Source: an uncultured Gammaproteobacteria bacterium
GTDB taxonomy: Bacteria; Pseudomonadota; Gammaproteobacteria; CAKMZV01
DNA: 51,828 nt
Assembly (NCBI GenBank): GCA_929200535.1
Contig: CAKMZV010000015.1
Coordinates: forward strand, 1-51,828
Direction: 5' to 3'
Of the stretch, positions 36,701 through 48,600 are shown one piece after another (position 1 is the stretch's first letter; each line of letters opens with the position of its first letter). Position numbers and translations under genes: made by a program. A model generated the notes under the pieces. That model was not told the DNA's origin. It searched no databases and was given only the letters and a program-made list of their open reading frames with translations.

Positions 36701-37808
36701 TAATACAATGGGATTACGTGGCATTAGTGCCGGAAATACTGCAATTTGCACTTGCGGTAAAGACGGGGTTGGCTTAACTTATCGTGGCTATGATATTAAC
36801 GATCTTGCCACACATTCAACCTTTGAAGAAGTAGCTTTTTTACTGACTCGCGGACATTTGCCTACCCAACAAGAATTAACTGCCTATAAAAATAAGCTAT
36901 ACCCATTACGAGGCGTGCCTCAAGAGGTGAAAAAGGCATTACAAATCATTCCGGGTAGTGCACACCCAATGGATGTATTAAGAACTGCCTGCTCAGTGCT
37001 CGGTTGTATTGAACCTGAAACCTCTCACTCACAACAATTAGATATTTCTGATCGTCTTTTAAGTTTTTTCCCATCGGCTTTATGTTACTGGGTGCAATAT
37101 GCACGCAACGGTAAAGAGATTGAAACCACCACAAAGCAAGATAGCCTTGCTGGACATTTCTTAGAGTTGCTAAACGGTAAAGCACCCTCAGATGAGCATA
37201 TAAAATGTATGGATGTTTCATTAATTCTTTATGCCGAACACGAATTTAATGCATCCACTTTCACCGCACGTGTTATTAGTGCAACACTACCGGATTTTTA
37301 CTCAGCCGTTTGTGGGGCAATTGGTGCCTTGCGTGGTCCACTTCACGGGGGAGCCAATGAGGCAGCAATGGAACTTATTGAACAATACGCCACACCCGAA
37401 CAAGCCAGTCAAGGAATTTTATCAAAATTACAAAATAAAGATAAGATTATGGGCTTTGGGCATGCTGTCTATAAAATCAACGATCCACGCAACTTAGTGA
37501 TAAAAAAATGGGCAGAAAAACTAAGCCACGGACACCCAAACCAACACTTTTATCCAGTATCTGAAGCTATTGAAAAAAGAATGTGGGATGAAAAAAAACT
37601 CTTTCCCAACTTGGATTTTTACTCAGCAAACACCTATCATTTTATGGGAATTGAAACAGATTTATTCACCCCTATTTTTATTATTAGTCGTATTTCAGGG
37701 TGGTCTGCACATATTATCGAACAGCGCTCTGATAATCGTCTTATCCGTCCAAATGCTGAATATACTGGACCTACCGAACAAGCCTACACAGATATTTCAC
37801 AACGTTAA
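36693..37808 (+). CDS. prpC: 2-methylcitrate synthase
   Basis: PrpC condenses propionyl-CoA with oxaloacetate. The 371-residue citrate-synthase-fold protein has [19 protein letters not shown] and [12 protein letters not shown] at the start, the catalytic histidines in [17 protein letters not shown] and MGFGHAVYK, and the C-terminal [20 protein letters not shown]. The short length and N-terminal pattern fit the methylcitrate rather than the main citrate synthase. It is translationally coupled to prpB. Confidence 0.95.
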   Translation: MSNNTMGLRGISAGNTAICTCGKDGVGLTYRGYDINDLATHSTFEEVAFLLTRGHLPTQQELTAYKNKLYPLRGVPQEVKKALQIIPGSAHPMDVLRTACSVLGCIEPETSHSQQLDISDRLLSFFPSALCYWVQYARNGKEIETTTKQDSLAGHFLELLNGKAPSDEHIKCMDVSLILYAEHEFNASTFTARVISATLPDFYSAVCGAIGALRGPLHGGANEAAMELIEQYATPEQASQGILSKLQNKDKIMGFGHAVYKINDPRNLVIKKWAEKLSHGHPNQHFYPVSEAIEKRMWDEKKLFPNLDFYSANTYHFMGIETDLFTPIFIISRISGWSAHIIEQRSDNRLIRPNAEYTGPTEQAYTDISQR

Positions 37809-37826
37809 AAAATATATTTATTCACT

Positions 37827-39278
37827 ATGAGCCAAGCTATTATTTCTGCCAATCGCCCTGATTTTGATGATGTTATTCAAAAAATAACAGACTATGCCCT
37901 AAACTATGACGCCTCCCAAAGTGAGCTTGCGATGGAAACAGCCCATTATTGTTTGATGGATTCTATCGCCTGTGCTTTAATGGCTCTGAAATATCCAGCT
38001 TGCCAAAAACTATTAGGACCGAGCGTACCTAACGCCCTCCTCCCTAATATGGGTGCAAAAGTACCAGGAACAGATTATCAATTAGAACCAATCCAAGCCT
38101 CTTTTAATTTTGGGGCGATGATTCGTTGGTTAGATTTTAATGACACCTGGTTAGCCGCAGAATGGGGGCACCCCTCCGACAATCTCGGTAGCATCTTGAT
38201 GGTTAGTGACTATCTTAATCGCTCCAATCAAGCCTCTATCACTCTGGGAGATGTTCTACAAGCGATGATTAAAGCACACGAAATTCAAGGCGTTCTCGCC
38301 TTAGAAAATAGCTTTAATAAGGTCGGCTTAGATCATGTTATGTTAGTAAGAATTGCCTCAACTGCGGTGGTTTGTCGTTTGTTAAATCTTAATCGTGAAC
38401 AAACACTCAATGCCGTATCACATTCTTGGTTAGATGGTTCATCACTACGAACCTACCGCCATGCACCAAATACCGGCTCCAGAAAATCATGGGCAGCAGG
38501 TGATGCAACCAGTCGAGCCGTGCGTCTTGCCCTCATCGCACAAACTGGAGAAATGGGCTACCCCTCAGCAATCACGGCACCAATTTGGGGATTTCAAGAT
38601 GTGTTATTTGATCATAAACCTTTGGTAATAAAACAAGATTTCAACCAATACGTAATGGAAAACGTACTCTTTAAAATTTCATTTCCAGCAGAATTTCATG
38701 CCCAAACAGCAGTTGAAGCCGCTGTTAAGCTACACCCTGAAATTAAAGATAGATTTAATGATATAGAAAAAATTATCATAGAAACTCAAGAATCCGGCGA
38801 TCGCATCATCAATAAAACTGGCAAATTAGATAACCCTGCTGACCGAGACCACTGCATTCAATATATGACTGCCATTGGGCTAATAAAAGGAAATTTAGAA
38901 GCTAATGACTATGAGGATGAAGTGGCTAACTTACCAATAGTAGATCAACTTAGGGAAAAAATGGTTGTCTCAGAAAACCCACAATACTCCAAAGAATACT
39001 TAGATCCAGAAAAAAGGTCTATAGCCAATTCAGTACAAATACTTTTTAACGATGGTAGCCAAACCGACAAAGTAGAAATCCACTACCCCATAGGACACCG
39101 CCTGCGTCGTCAAGAGGGAATCCCCGTACTTATCAATAAATTCAAGCAAGCCCTAAAAGAATCAAACATCCCCACCTCACAAGCTACAAACATCAAACAA
39201 CTATTTGATGATAAAGCCAACACTTTAAACACCAACGTCAGCAAGCTGACTGATCTACTCTGGTTAGGAAAACACTAA
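37827..39278 (+). CDS. prpD: 2-methylcitrate dehydratase (MmgE/PrpD family)
   Basis: PrpD dehydrates 2-methylcitrate to 2-methylaconitate. The 483-residue protein has DYALNYDASQSELAMETAHY, the MIRWLDFNDTWLAAEWGHPS block, KAHEIQGVLALENSFNKVGL and FPAEFHAQTAVEAA. It completes a prpBCD set. Hydration to 2-methylisocitrate then needs an aconitase encoded elsewhere, as no acnB or acnD is present here. No prpR regulator is nearby. It lies 18 bp after prpC. Confidence 0.95.
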   Translation: MSQAIISANRPDFDDVIQKITDYALNYDASQSELAMETAHYCLMDSIACALMALKYPACQKLLGPSVPNALLPNMGAKVPGTDYQLEPIQASFNFGAMIRWLDFNDTWLAAEWGHPSDNLGSILMVSDYLNRSNQASITLGDVLQAMIKAHEIQGVLALENSFNKVGLDHVMLVRIASTAVVCRLLNLNREQTLNAVSHSWLDGSSLRTYRHAPNTGSRKSWAAGDATSRAVRLALIAQTGEMGYPSAITAPIWGFQDVLFDHKPLVIKQDFNQYVMENVLFKISFPAEFHAQTAVEAAVKLHPEIKDRFNDIEKIIIETQESGDRIINKTGKLDNPADRDHCIQYMTAIGLIKGNLEANDYEDEVANLPIVDQLREKMVVSENPQYSKEYLDPEKRSIANSVQILFNDGSQTDKVEIHYPIGHRLRRQEGIPVLINKFKQALKESNIPTSQATNIKQLFDDKANTLNTNVSKLTDLLWLGKH

Positions 39279-39289
39279 AAACCACCTCT

Positions 39290-39622
39290 ATGCACGCCTA
39301 TATCCTACTTTTTTTTGCAATCATTACCGAAGTGTTTGCTACTCTTCTACTCAAGCTATCTAATGGCTGGGAAAAATTATGGTTAGGATTTTGGGCAGTT
39401 GTTTTCTATGCAATATCTGCTTTATTTATTGGTATCGTATTAAAAACAATGAATGTTGGTATTGTTTATGCCATTTGGTCAGGGGTGGGCATTGCTCTTG
39501 TGTGCGTTGCTTCGGTATTATTTTGGCAACAAAAATTTGATCTTTATGCCTTAGTTGGACTTACCTTAATTATTGTAGGCTCATTGATAATCACTTTAAA
39601 ATCAAACGTTGTACTCCATTAG
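39290..39622 (+). CDS. Small multidrug resistance (SMR) efflux protein
   Basis: The 110-residue protein has four predicted membrane helices and the essential E14 in FFAIITEVFATLLLKLS, plus GIVYAIWSGVGIALV and the C-terminal GLTLIIVGSLIITL. This is the EmrE/SugE fold, a proton-coupled exporter of cations or guanidinium. The sequence around E14 is closer to the EmrE than the SugE group (judged from memory). It lies 11 bp after prpD, so it is probably co-transcribed with prp genes without an obvious functional link. Confidence 0.92.
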   Translation: MHAYILLFFAIITEVFATLLLKLSNGWEKLWLGFWAVVFYAISALFIGIVLKTMNVGIVYAIWSGVGIALVCVASVLFWQQKFDLYALVGLTLIIVGSLIITLKSNVVLH

Positions 39623-39632
39623 AATTTAAGAT

Positions 39633-40139
39633 ATGAATAAACATAACGAATTAATTTATAGCGGCTTTTGGATAAGGGTCGGTGCATTTTTAATAGATAC
39701 TTTTTTGATACTATTAGCGACTTCACCATTCTTATCAAACATTTATGACATGGAATATTATTTTAACCAATTTGGGTTCCATTTTAATAATCACAGTTTT
39801 ATTGAAGGTCCTATAGATTTTTTTATTTGCTATATACTACCATCCATAGCAATCATCCTTTTTTGGAAATTCCACCAAGCAACACCTGGAAAAATGGCAA
39901 TTCATTCAAAAATTCTCGATGCTGAAACTGGAGAAAAACCCTCTACCGCACAATGTATAGGGCGATATTTTGCCTATATCCCCTCATTATTATTTCTTGG
40001 TTTAGGATTTATTTGGATTGCTTTTGATAAAAGAAAACAAGGCTGGCATGATAAAATGGCTGGCACCGTGGTCGTCAGAAATAAAAATGCAGGCATCGAA
40101 AAAGTTGAGTTCAGAGCACAGAAAAAAGATGAAACTTAA
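39633..40139 (+). CDS. RDD family membrane protein
   Basis: The 168-residue protein begins with the RDD-type segment SGFWIRVGAFLIDTFLILLA, has a second membrane helix around residue 65 and a third near residue 125. HQATPGKMAIHSKILDAETG and KRKQGWHDKMAGTVVV are the standard conserved blocks. The function of this family is mostly unknown; some members may affect ion transport. It lies between the SMR gene and coaBC with 10-15 bp gaps. Confidence 0.88.
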   Translation: MNKHNELIYSGFWIRVGAFLIDTFLILLATSPFLSNIYDMEYYFNQFGFHFNNHSFIEGPIDFFICYILPSIAIILFWKFHQATPGKMAIHSKILDAETGEKPSTAQCIGRYFAYIPSLLFLGLGFIWIAFDKRKQGWHDKMAGTVVVRNKNAGIEKVEFRAQKKDET

Positions 40140-40154
40140 GCATAAAATCAAAAA

Positions 40155-41411
40155 GTGAACTTTATCCTCGGTATTGGTGGCGGAATATCAGCCTACAAAA
40201 GTCTTTGGCTTATTCGCCTACTCAAAAAACAACAGCACCAAGTCAAAGTTGTACTCACGCAAAGTGCCTTAGAATTTGTTACGCCCGTTTCAGTACATGC
40301 CTTATCCGAATATCCTGCCTATACTGACTTATGGAACCCTCCACAAGACAATCATACAAAAGCAGACGCACAAGAGCATAATATGCACCATATTTCCCTC
40401 GCTAAGTGGGCAGATTTTATTATTATTGTGCCAGCAACGGCAAATCGCATCAGCCTGCTTGCACAAGGAGAATGCCAAGACTTGCTAAGCAACATCATTC
40501 TTGCATCCAAAGCCCCGCTTGCCATTGCCCCTGCAATGAATGTTACAATGTGGAATAACCCAGCTACGCAAGATAATATAAACACCCTTAAAAAAAGAAG
40601 CATCGAAATTTGGGGACCAGACAGTGGCTTACAAGCCTGTGGCGATGTCGGACAAGGGAGACTATTAGAGCCTGAAGAAATTATGCAAAAAATCCAACAC
40701 TGGATTCGCCCAATTGAACCCTCTTTTAAACATCTTATTATCACCGCTGGTGCAACCCAAGAACCACTTGATCCCGTGCGCTATATCAGTAACCATAGCT
40801 CAGGAAAAATGGGGATTGCAATAGCAAAAATCGCTTATCAATGTGGTATTCAAGTTACCCTAATTCACGCCCCAATAGAACAAAACTTATTGCAAGAATT
40901 ACCATCTGAAATCAAAAAAATTGCAATCACAACTGCAGAGCAAATGCTCCAACAAACACAAACAGAAATCACCAAAGCCAGAAAACAAAACAATCCAATA
41001 GAGGTTTTTATCGGCTGTGCTGCCGTAGCTGATTATCGCCCAACAAACTACAACCAAAATAAAATCAAAAAAACAAACGATAACCTTCTAACCCTCCAAC
41101 TCACTGAAAACCCTGATATTATCCAATCCATTGCCAGCAATAAAAAAGATAAACTGCCATTCTGTGCTGGCTTTGCCTTAGAAAGTGAAGAACTGATTAA
41201 CAACGCACAAAAAAAACTTAAAAATAAAAAATTAGACCTTATTTTTGCCAACCCAGTAGAAAGTATGAACGCTGAGAAATCAACCATTACCGCACTTTGG
41301 AACTCCCAAAACCAAGTAAAACAACAAGAAATTCCCCATAACGATAAAGAACAAAATGCCATCCATATATTAGAACTTATTTCACAACGATATAAAGAAC
41401 TGCAAAAATGA
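40155..41411 (+). CDS. coaBC: Bifunctional phosphopantothenoylcysteine decarboxylase / synthase
   Basis: CoaBC performs two consecutive steps of coenzyme A synthesis. The N-terminal flavoprotein domain has [34 protein letters not shown] and the [10 protein letters not shown] loop with the catalytic cysteine. The C-terminal synthase domain starts near residue 193 with [20 protein letters not shown] and contains CAAVADYRP. The 418-residue length is normal. The start codon is GTG; an [10 protein letters not shown] start fits the family. The stop overlaps dut as ATGA, the classical coaBC-dut pairing. Confidence 0.95.
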   Translation: MNFILGIGGGISAYKSLWLIRLLKKQQHQVKVVLTQSALEFVTPVSVHALSEYPAYTDLWNPPQDNHTKADAQEHNMHHISLAKWADFIIIVPATANRISLLAQGECQDLLSNIILASKAPLAIAPAMNVTMWNNPATQDNINTLKKRSIEIWGPDSGLQACGDVGQGRLLEPEEIMQKIQHWIRPIEPSFKHLIITAGATQEPLDPVRYISNHSSGKMGIAIAKIAYQCGIQVTLIHAPIEQNLLQELPSEIKKIAITTAEQMLQQTQTEITKARKQNNPIEVFIGCAAVADYRPTNYNQNKIKKTNDNLLTLQLTENPDIIQSIASNKKDKLPFCAGFALESEELINNAQKKLKNKKLDLIFANPVESMNAEKSTITALWNSQNQVKQQEIPHNDKEQNAIHILELISQRYKELQK

Positions 41412-41869
41412 AAAAACAACCCATACAACTCAAAATTTTAGACTCTCGCATTGGCACAGAATTCCCAATGCCGACCTATGCTACAAAAAAATCAGCCGGT
41501 ATTGACCTATGTGCTTGCAATAAAGAACCCTTAACCCTTAAACCCGGAGATTGTGAATTGATACCCACTGGGATATCAATTTATTTGGAAGATCCAAACA
41601 TAACCGCACTCATTACCCCAAGATCCGGTCTTGGCAGCAAAAAGGGAATTGTGCTTGGTAATTTAACCGGCGTGATTGATGCAGACTATCAAGGTCCGCT
41701 AATGGTACCTCTGTGGAATAGAGGAAAAGAAGACTTTATCTTAGAACCTGGAACACGTATGGCACAAATGCTTATAGTACCTATCATTCACGCCGATTTC
41801 CAAATTGTTAACGAATTTAACGAACAAAGCCAACGAGGCGAAGGCGGCTTTGGACACACAGGACAGTAA
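41408..41869 (+). CDS. dut: dUTP diphosphatase
   Basis: Dut converts dUTP to dUMP, keeping uracil out of DNA. The 153-residue trimeric-type enzyme has all five motifs: [45 protein letters not shown] and the C-terminal [10 protein letters not shown], a variant of the usual RGxGGFGSTG. It ends the long plus-strand run. Confidence 0.95.
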   Translation: MKKQPIQLKILDSRIGTEFPMPTYATKKSAGIDLCACNKEPLTLKPGDCELIPTGISIYLEDPNITALITPRSGLGSKKGIVLGNLTGVIDADYQGPLMVPLWNRGKEDFILEPGTRMAQMLIVPIIHADFQIVNEFNEQSQRGEGGFGHTGQ

Positions 41870-41889
41870 ATAAGAAATATCAATAAAAC

Positions 41890-41971
41890 CCACCCCGCCC
41901 TTGCACGCACTCTACAGAAGAGAAATAATTCCTATCCCGTAAAGGGGTGCCACGAAGTGGCGGGGGGGGGT
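41890..41971. repeat. GC-rich inverted repeats with a nine-G run
   Basis: GTGCCACGAAGTGGC forms a short hairpin followed by a run of nine G. About 60 bp upstream lies CACCCCGCC, complementary to the G-rich side. The block is far more GC-rich than its surroundings and lies in the gap between the convergent dut and XRE genes. No T run follows, so a standard terminator is unlikely. Confidence 0.55.
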
Positions 41972-42068
41972 CACTTCCCAAGCACCTCAGTAACGGGAAT
42001 GTCAAAAAAAATTATCTCTAAAGGGAAAAAAATCATCAATTTTGTCAAGAGATAGACTTTTCCAACTA

Positions 42069-42332
42069 TCAATCCTTAGAAAAAACAAACTCCCCAACCC
42101 CCTCAAAAAACAACTCAATATCCACCTCAAGCACCTTTGAAATTTTCACCAAATGAATAATATTAAAGTGCTTATTAGCAATCCCAATCTCCGCAGCAGA
42201 AACCACCCCAACCGAACTATGCCCAATCTGCATAGCTAACTCAAACTGAGACATTTTCTTTAACTGTCTCTGTTTTTGGACATTTTGTCCAATGATTCTG
42301 TGAATTTTTTGCTCTTCTTTTTTTCCTAACAT
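42069..42332 (-). CDS. XRE family helix-turn-helix regulator
   Basis: The 87-residue protein is a single Cro/CI-type HTH domain: IIGQNVQKQRQLKKMSQFEL then AMQIGHSSVGVVSAAEIG as helix-turn-helix, and LVKISKVLEVDIELFF at the end. It has no partner toxin gene. Its ribosome binding site (AGGT) lies within a perfect palindrome (42338-42355), and two more symmetric sequences follow upstream, which suggests autoregulation. The giant exoprotein gene is divergent and 287 bp away, so it may be a target too (inference). Confidence 0.88.
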   Translation of the reverse strand: MLGKKEEQKIHRIIGQNVQKQRQLKKMSQFELAMQIGHSSVGVVSAAEIGIANKHFNIIHLVKISKVLEVDIELFFEGVGEFVFSKD

Positions 42333-42337
42333 ATAAA

Positions 42338-42355
42338 ATACCTATAAGTAGGTAT
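42338..42355. promoter_or_regulatory. Palindromic operator overlapping the XRE ribosome binding site
   Basis: ATACCTATAAGTAGGTAT is a perfect inverted repeat (ATACCTA and TAGGTAT around TAAG). It ends 6 bp upstream of the regulator's start codon and contains its AGGT Shine-Dalgarno sequence. Confidence 0.7.
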
Positions 42356-42359
42356 TTTA

Positions 42360-42382
42360 GTGATATAATTCATTAATATCAC
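42360..42382. promoter_or_regulatory. Second inverted repeat in the XRE/exoprotein intergenic region
   Basis: GTGATAT and ATATCAC are exact complements separated by nine bases. The repeat lies between the two ATACCTATAAGTA sites. Confidence 0.55.
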
Positions 42383-42400
42383 ATACCTATAAGTATGCGA
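42383..42400. promoter_or_regulatory. Second ATACCTATAAGTA site
   Basis: ATACCTATAAGTATGCGA shares its first 13 bases with the operator at 42338 and starts 45 bp from it. A possible minus-strand promoter (TTGAAA near 42415, then TACTTA inside this site) would be covered by a bound repressor. Confidence 0.6.
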
Positions 42401-42619
42401 TTTGAGTGAGGTTTCAATACAATAATTCACACACATTGGTTTATAATAAATAGGTAATAGTAAGAAAAAGATGGTATTTCTTTATACTTACACCCCTTAT
42501 CCCGATTGCCCAAACCTCAAATCCCCACTATGTGGAAATAAATAAGTAGATTATTTAAAGTAGGTCTTTCAGAAAACCATATTGAATTTTTAACAACTAA
42601 TTAGGTTATTTGAGGAAAA

Positions 42620-45600
42620 ATGTTTAAGAAAAATAACACAATTTACCTTCTTATTTTTTTAATTCTTGCGGGCTTCGCTAATGCCTCAGTGGAAAATAGT
42701 AAAGCTCTATTGGAAGCAAAGGTAAACTCGCCTCTTTCTATAAGCTTTCAATCACACGCAAAACTACTCTCCATTAAAGGCACCAACCTTTCAATGACTC
42801 AAATAGCCTTAGATGTAAAAAGGCACACGGGCATAAACATTGAATTATTGGATGAACAACATTCAATATATACAAAAAAAATTCATCAATTAAACATTAA
42901 AAAACAACCGCTGAATAAAGCCCTCAAGCAAATCTTCAAAAGCCATAATACCATCACCACCTACAAATCGAGTAAAGGCAAAGAAATTGATACAGTCTAT
43001 ATTCTCCCCGAAGGCAAAAAATCCCAAATAGCCTCAGCCTCCACCATTGCAAATGTGCAAAAAACTCAAAAAACGCATACCTTAAAAAAAATAGCCCACC
43101 CCCCAGTCCAATTCAATAAAATCGGCTCAATCTACTATCCACGCCCGAAAAACCAAAAAGTTACCTACATCCAAGAAAAATACAACGGCATAACAATAAG
43201 CTACGTTGCTGATGAACTATTGATGCGCCTTAACCCTAAGAATGACATTAACAATTCAATTCGCCAATTAGATAAAATTGTCAAACAACAAGGTGGCGTA
43301 CTTGCCGATCGTATGCACCGAATGAAATACATCAAAGCTCGCTTCCCTCTTGGTATTGATTTAAAAACCCTCGCACAAAAATTACAAAAAAGTAAGCTTA
43401 TCACAGCAATTGAACCCAACTACATAGCCTCCCTACAAACAACTCCTACAAACTACTGGCACTTAGAAGCTATTAAATCAACCATACAAACCAACACAAA
43501 AAACAACACCCAAACAAAAACGTTCAAAAAACCAACAAGCAAAATAGCTATTATTGATTCAGGCGTTGATGATTCAGTAAAAGAGCTTAAAGGAAAAGTT
43601 AGGCACATTATTGACGTTGTTAATCAAGACAAGCAAGCAAACGATGACAATGGACACGGCACAGCAATGGCACTTCTCGCCCTGCAAGTCGCCCCACAAG
43701 CACAAATCCACGCCATTAAAATAACCAACTCCAAAGGTATAGCCACGTATGCCGATATAGCCGAAGGTATTTTCCACGCCTTAGATAGAAAAATTGATGT
43801 AATCAACCTAAGTCTCGGTGGTTACGCCCCCTCACAACTTTTGCAAGACGCAATACAATTCGCCCACCGCAAAGGCGTTAGTATTGTAGCATCAGTGGGT
43901 AACGGTGGCTATACAGATAAAGCCTTTTACCCAGCGGCTTACGCCAATGTTATCGGCGTTGGTGCAATCGATAAAAACAACCAACCCCTAAGCCAATCCA
44001 ATCGTGGAAATTTTGTAGATAGTGTCGCCCCTGGTGCCAATATTCAATACCAAATTAACGGAAAAACTCGTCAAAGCAATGGCACCTCGGCGGCAGCCGC
44101 CTTAATCTCTGGTGCTATTGCCAAAATAAAATCAAACACTCAACCCAAACAAACCCCATCCATTATCGCAGGCAGAATATACGAAACCGCAACCGACCTA
44201 CCCCCAAAAGCAAAAGATAATCTTACTGGCTATGGTTTAATCAACCTATCCAAAGCCATCCAATTAAAAAACCCAAAAGCAGACTATACAGAACCCTTTA
44301 TTGCACTAACCAATTACTACAATCCATTAGATGGAAAGCAATTAGCAAGGCTAATGGATTTTGATGCAGGAGAGGTAACTGAATGGTTAGATTTAAACGA
44401 TCAATTTATTAACCCTGAGCAATATGAAGAAATATGTGGTAATTCTAAAAATCCTACAAATCCTACAAGTGGAACAATAATGATATTGAAAGATGCTAAA
44501 AACCGCCATGCCATTGGACTTGCAGATTTTGGTAACAGTGATGAAGAGGGCTGTAATGACGATGACTTTTGGTTGAACGAGGATCATTTGCGACTCTATA
44601 TATTCGCAGGTATCGTTGAAAATTTACAGACAGGGGAACATCACAGCTTAGAAATTATTTCCAGCCAAACCAATCTAAACAGCGGAAACGACAAGAGAGC
44701 CGAGTTTGATTTTATTAGCACAGACACCCACGGCATCAGAGGAACCAACGGAGGCAATGGCTCAAACTACGATGGTTTTGAATGGACTGAAACTTTTACA
44801 GCAGATTCATTAGAATTTAGCACTCTCCATAAAAGCTACTTGCAAGAACAACTTAATAATACCCCGTCACATCTACTTTACTCTGAAGAGAACTACTACT
44901 GGAATCCCACCAAAGCAAAATTAGAAGCGATGAGCAACCCTCGGGCACTTGGAAATCGCACCCCGATTATTCTAATCCATGGCTGGCAAGGCAAAGACGA
45001 CAAATGGGCAACCACGCTTCTCTTCCAAACCGAAGTCCAAGCATGGTGGCAATTAGCAGAAGAAAACAACCATTCAGCACTGCTCTCAGATACTTTTGAT
45101 ATTCTTGAGGCTACCAACAAAATTACCCAAAGAGGAAACACCCATCAAAGTTATTTTGAGTCCATTCAGCTATCTAATAACTTTAAGGTTTACCGCTTTC
45201 GTTACCCCACAATGCGTTCTAATGAATATAACGCAAAACGTTTGGTTGAACTAATACAATCGCATCCAGAACTAAAAAATGCCGACAATATTCGTCTGAT
45301 AGGTCATAGTACAGGTGGTTTGCTCGCCAAATACGCAATGTTAGGTCACGACGGCACAGTTTCCTCAATTAACAGCAGCGTAACCCAAGTTATCACTCTT
45401 GCCACCCCGCATCGTGGCTCATACAGCTCCTTAGATTATGACACCGATTACGATGAAGGGTTAAAAATATGTCGATTTATATCAGGAGGCACAGATTCAC
45501 TTTCAATATATAACACCTTTCGAAGCGGTGCAGGCAATCTTCAAACAGACGGGGCTATTGACCTTGCTTGGGATGGAGGCTGGGGAAAAAGTAGCGAAGG

Positions 45601-48600
45601 ATGCGACCTCATCAACTTCTCCAAGCCACGATTAGATCTTGGCAATAGCACTCATCAATACAAAATAAACACCAAGCTCAAAACAATTAACCAACTACTT
45701 TTACAAAACAACTCCATTCTAAAGAAATTTACACTATACGCAGGGTGGGTTGTAGCTTTTGGTCCAAATGATAATGAAAATACACAAATCCTTGCAGCAA
45801 AAGCAGTGGATGAAGTAGGCTACGAGCTCGATAGTGCCGTCCCCCTTCCCAGCGGTTTGCTTTTTAAAAATAATGAAGACAGTAATTCTCTTCTACAAAC
45901 CTATCAAACCGAAGCTAAAAAAGAGCCGTATGTATATTCCACCGAAAACCGTCGAATTTTCTATGATCGTGATCACTCACAAATGCGTTCGGCAGTGGAT
46001 GAAGATGACTATTCAAGTGATGTATTATTTAAGCAAATTAAAAAAGACCTTCTGATACCTAATACGCCTTCGCCTCTAACTGCCACTGCACAAAGCACTA
46101 ATCAAATTAATCTCTCATGGTCAAGCGTATCAAATGCTGGTTATTATCGTTTATATCGTTTGACTTCAGTTGGTTATGGACAAATTCACGCCAGCACAAA
46201 TACCAATTACAACGATACAGGGTTATCAGCAAACACTACCTACTACTACAAAGTTAAAGCGTGTACCAATAGCGATAGTGCAACTTGCTCAAACTACTCT
46301 TCGGTGCATAATGCTACCACCAGTGGTGGTACTGGCTCAACTACAACGATAATAGTTACTCTAACTGCTACTGCACAAAGCACCAATCGAATTAGCCTCT
46401 CATGGTCAAGCCTATCAAATGCCGGTTATTATCGACTCTATCGTGCGACCTCAAGTGGAGGTAGTTATAGTCAAATTCACGCCAGCACAAATACCAATTA
46501 CAACGACACAGGTTTATCAGCAAACACTACCTACTACTACAAAGTTAAAGCGTGTACCAATAGCGATAGTGCAACTTGCTCAAACTACTCTTCGGTGCAT
46601 AATGCTACCACCAGTGGTGGTACTGGCTCAACTACAACGATAATAGTTACTCTAACTGCTACTGCACAAAGCACCAATCGAATTAGCCTCTCATGGTCAA
46701 GCCTATCAAATGCCGGTTATTATCGACTCTATCGTGCGACCTCAAGTGGAGGTAGTTATAGTCAAATTCACGCCAGCACAAATACCAATTACAACGACAC
46801 AGGTTTATCAGCAAACACTACCTACTACTACAAAGTTAAAGCGTGTACCAATAGCGATAGTGCAACTTGCTCAAACTACTCTTCGGTGCATAATGCTACC
46901 ACCAGTGGTGGTACTGGCTCAACTACAACGATAATAGTTACTCTAACTGCTACTGCACAAAGCACCAATCGAATTAGCCTCTCATGGTCAAGCCTATCAA
47001 ATGCCGGTTATTATCGACTCTATCGTGCGACCTCAAGTGGAGGTAGTTATAGTCAAATTCACGCCAGCACAAATACCAATTACAACGACACAGGTTTATC
47101 AGCAAACACTACCTACTACTACAAAGTTAAAGCGTGTACCAATAGCGATAGTGCAACTTGCTCAAACTACTCTTCGGTGCGTCATGCTACCACCCAACAG
47201 GGCTCTACTCCTTATCCCTCACCTTCACCCCCAACAGCCGTGATTGGAGGAAATCAAAATAGCTCTAAAGTTTATAACAACGGTATTTCTCACTTCTCAA
47301 TTACGCACACTCGCCCATCACACAACCCAAGCTACGATCAAACCTTAGTTATTGCCCGTATTGATAACTCACCTAACTGGTCGCCCAGTAATGGCAATAC
47401 CTACTCCAAAGGTGAGCAAGGTAATAATCGCATTTGTGAAGTAACTACGTATTCTAACAATCTTTATTGTTCAGGTTTAGCAATGGGTGAAAAATACTAT
47501 TATCGGATTTATCATCGCTACTACGATAATTGCCACACCTTCTACTGGGATAGCACGAATAGTCGCACCGTTTGTACCAGTGGACGCTACGAATACGATT
47601 ACCATTCATCAGGTTATGGCACCACTCATCTCGGAGGCACCCTAAATAGTAATAAAATACTCACTACCGAATTATCACCCTATAAAGTACACTCTCTTAC
47701 TATTAGTAGCGGCACAACCCTAACTATCCCCGCTGGTGTGGTGCTTAAAATGCAAAGCGGTAGTCAAATCACCGTTAATAATGGGGCTACGTTGAATGCT
47801 ACTCAGGCATTATTTACCTCCTACCAAGATGACAGCATTGGTGGAGATACCAATGGGGATAGCACAGCGACTGTGGCAACTAAGGGAGATTGGAGAGGAA
47901 TTTGGTATCAATCAGGCTCTAAGGGAAAAATTAGTAATAGTTTGATTCGTTATGGAGGCTCTTATCGTTATTCTCGTGCTAACCTTCGCATTGAGTCGAG
48001 TGATGTTACGGTAGAAAGCAGCATTATTCGTGATAGCAGTTCTCATGGTATTTACATCGTCAATGCCTCACCAACCATTCAAGGCAATACCATTAGCGAG
48101 AGTGATTCTTATGGGGTTTATGTGCAAGGTGGCTCTCCGACCATTCAAGGTAATACGATTAGAAATAATGGTTCTAATGGTATTCACGCTAGTAGGGGCT
48201 CTCCGAGCATCCAAGACAATACCATTAGAAATAATGGGAGTCATGGAATAGTTCTTTCTTTTGCATCAGCGATTAGTTCGGTCATCACAGGCAATCAAAT
48301 TACAGGACACAGTAGTGAACCGATTTATAACTATGGCGGAACTTTCACAAGTGATTTTACTTTTTCACTTTCTAATCAACACATCAATTGGAATTCGTTT
48401 ACAGTAAGCAGTGGTACCACGGTTACTGTGCCTATGGGAATGGTTTTAAAAATGAGACACGAAGCTCAAATCACTGTGGAAAATGGAGGCACGCTGAATA
48501 TCAGTAGTGCCACAATCACCTCCTACCGAGACGATAGTATTGGAGGAGATACCAATGGAGATAGCACAGCGACTGTGGCAACCAAAGGCGATTGGTTAGG

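Noticed and set aside
42069-42332. Antitoxin of a toxin-antitoxin pair
   Set aside because: The HTH protein has no small partner gene on either side.
45834-47243. Short frames with repeated protein sequence in the Fn3 region (plus strand, another phase)
   Set aside because: They lie within the single long frame of the giant protein and repeat only because the DNA repeats.
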